5,902 nt of DNA from Methylovirgula sp. GTDB lineage: Bacteria > Pseudomonadota > Alphaproteobacteria > Rhizobiales > Beijerinckiaceae. A program made the position numbers and the translations under genes. Below are positions 5,098 to 5,902 of this stretch, piece after piece. The stretch spans positions 1 to 5,902 of the forward strand of contig JASHSW010000107.1 in the NCBI GenBank assembly GCA_030038595.1, written 5' to 3'. The first letter of the stretch is position 1. The number at the start of each line of letters is the position of its first letter. Under the pieces are notes generated by a model that worked only from the letters and a program-made list of their open reading frames with translations, did not search any database and was not told the DNA's origin.

Positions 5098-5902
5098 TCA
5101 GGAATGCAGAGGCCCGGCCACCGCGCCGGGCCTTTTGCTTGCGACAGACCCATTCGCTTCCGGGTGATGCTCGATCAATGCCCGGCGCAGTTTGTCGAGC
5201 GCGCGACTCTCGATTTGCCGGACGCGCTCTTTGGAGATGCCGAGCCGGCCGCCGAGCGATTCCAGCGTCGCGGCGTTTTCGACGAGGCGCCGCTGGCGCA
5301 AGATGTCGAGTTCGCGCGCCGTCAGGCTTTTCAGGGCGTTCTCGAGCCAGATCGCCCGCCGGTCGGCATCGATCGTGCCTTCGACGATTTCGTCCGGCAA
5401 CGGGCCGTCGTCGGGGAGGAGATCGAGGCGCTGCGTCGAAGGCGAAGCGTCGCTTTCCGAAATCGTGGCATTGAGCGACACGTCGGGGCCGGAAAACCGC
5501 GCATCCATCAGCTCGACGTCGGCCCTGTGCACCCCAAGCGTCGCGGCGATCTGATCGAAAACCGCCGCCGACCCAGTGCCGCTGATCGCCAGTTTGGCGC
5601 GCAACCTGCGCAGGTTGAAGAACAGCGCCTTCTGCGAAGAGCTGGTGCCGCCCCGCACGATCGACCAATTGCGCAGGATGTAGTCTTGGATCGCGGCCCG
5701 GATCCACCAAGTCGCATAGGTCGAGAAACGCACCTCGCGTTCCGGATCGAACCGCGAGGCGGCCTGTAGCAGGCCGACGTGGCCTTCTTGAATCAGATCG
5801 TTGACCGGCAGGCCGTAATGCCGGAAGCGGATCGACATTGCGATAACGAGCCGCATATGGGCGCGGGTCAACTGGTGCAGCGCCGTTTCGTCGCGGCGGT
5901 TT
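5098..5902 (-). CDS. rpoH: RNA polymerase sigma-32-family factor RpoH (5' end outside the window)
   Basis: The visible 267 residues form a sigma-70-family factor of the heat-shock (RpoH) group, which directs RNA polymerase to stress promoters. Region 2 lies at about 5799-5653 (DLIQEGHVGLLQAASRFDP, then FSTYATWWIRAAIQDYILR). It is followed by SSQKALFFNLRRLRAKL at about 5640-5590, the RpoH-specific box (QRKLFFNLR in E. coli). Region 4 with its helix-turn-helix is at about 5325-5179 (LTARELDILRQRR, LGISKERVRQIESRALDKLRR). The frame stays open to the edge with family-like residues (NRRDETALHQLTRAHMRL), so the TTG at 5871 is not the start; roughly 20-30 residues are probably missing. The last ~24 residues (EHHPEANGSVASKRP...) extend past region 4 and are encoded partly by the carD terminator. 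It converges on carD with a 7-bp gap. Which RpoH paralogue this is cannot be decided here. Confidence 0.93.
   Translation of the reverse strand, partial: NRRDETALHQLTRAHMRLVIAMSIRFRHYGLPVNDLIQEGHVGLLQAASRFDPEREVRFSTYATWWIRAAIQDYILRNWSIVRGGTSSSQKALFFNLRRLRAKLAISGTGSAAVFDQIAATLGVHRADVELMDARFSGPDVSLNATISESDASPSTQRLDLLPDDGPLPDEIVEGTIDADRRAIWLENALKSLTARELDILRQRRLVENAATLESLGGRLGISKERVRQIESRALDKLRRALIEHHPEANGSVASKRPGAVAGPLHS
5109..5136 (+). terminator. intrinsic terminator of carD, lying inside the 3' end of rpoH
   Basis: GGCCCGGC (5111-5118) pairs perfectly with GCCGGGCC (5125-5132) across a six-base loop, extended by A5110-T5133 and a G-T pair at 5109/5134. TTTT (5133-5136) follows. This is a strong GC hairpin with a short T-run, 18 bases after the carD stop. 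On the minus strand the hairpin is not followed by T residues, so it acts in the carD direction only. It lies wholly within the rpoH coding sequence (residues around RPGAVAGPL), so the carD mRNA end is antisense to the rpoH mRNA end. Confidence 0.8.

Noticed and set aside
5098..5871. rpoH starting at the TTG at 5871
   Set aside because: Family-like residues continue in frame upstream to the window edge, so the true start lies beyond it.

Overview
The window reads as chromosomal DNA of a GC-rich alphaproteobacterium, most likely of the order Hyphomicrobiales (Rhizobiales). The evidence is the strong G/C preference at third codon positions, the protein sequences, an alphaproteobacterial-type RpoH promoter, and a neighbourhood of S4/Hsp15-like protein, 7Fe ferredoxin FdxA, CarD and RpoH that I recall as common in that group. 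This placement is from memory of family features, not from a search. I see no mobile element, CRISPR array, tRNA or rRNA.

Layout, left to right. Bases 1-41 hold the last codons of an upstream gene, possibly mtnP, whose stop overlaps the start of apt as ATGA. Next is a complete apt (adenine salvage). Facing it on the minus strand is a two-gene unit: a PYROXD2-type/phytoene-desaturase-like FAD oxidoreductase, followed 29 bp downstream by a small four-helix membrane protein of unknown function. A 132-bp divergent gap carries an exact match to the alphaproteobacterial sigma-32 promoter pattern, directed at the plus-strand S4-domain (Hsp15-like) gene. After this come fdxA, a 336-bp gene-free leader with a promoter candidate and an 11-bp RNA hairpin, and a carD-family gene of 418 codons. 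carD ends in a strong intrinsic terminator that lies inside the 3' end of a convergent rpoH-like sigma factor gene. The rpoH 5' end runs off the right edge.

How the parts fit. The right half looks like a stress/transcription neighbourhood: a sigma-32-family factor, a CarD-type RNA polymerase partner, an Hsp15-like ribosome-associated protein with its own apparent heat-shock promoter, and a ferredoxin. The left end is a purine/methylthioadenosine salvage unit.

The most unusual item is the CarD protein. A normal C-terminal CarD domain is preceded by about 230 residues of histone-H1-like Lys/Arg/Ala-rich sequence with no Asp or Glu in the first 137 residues, and the protein ends in a short acidic tail. 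This resembles, in mirrored order, the basic and acidic extension of Myxococcus CarD. The other noteworthy items are the sigma-32-type promoter, the terminator embedded in rpoH, and the structured carD leader.
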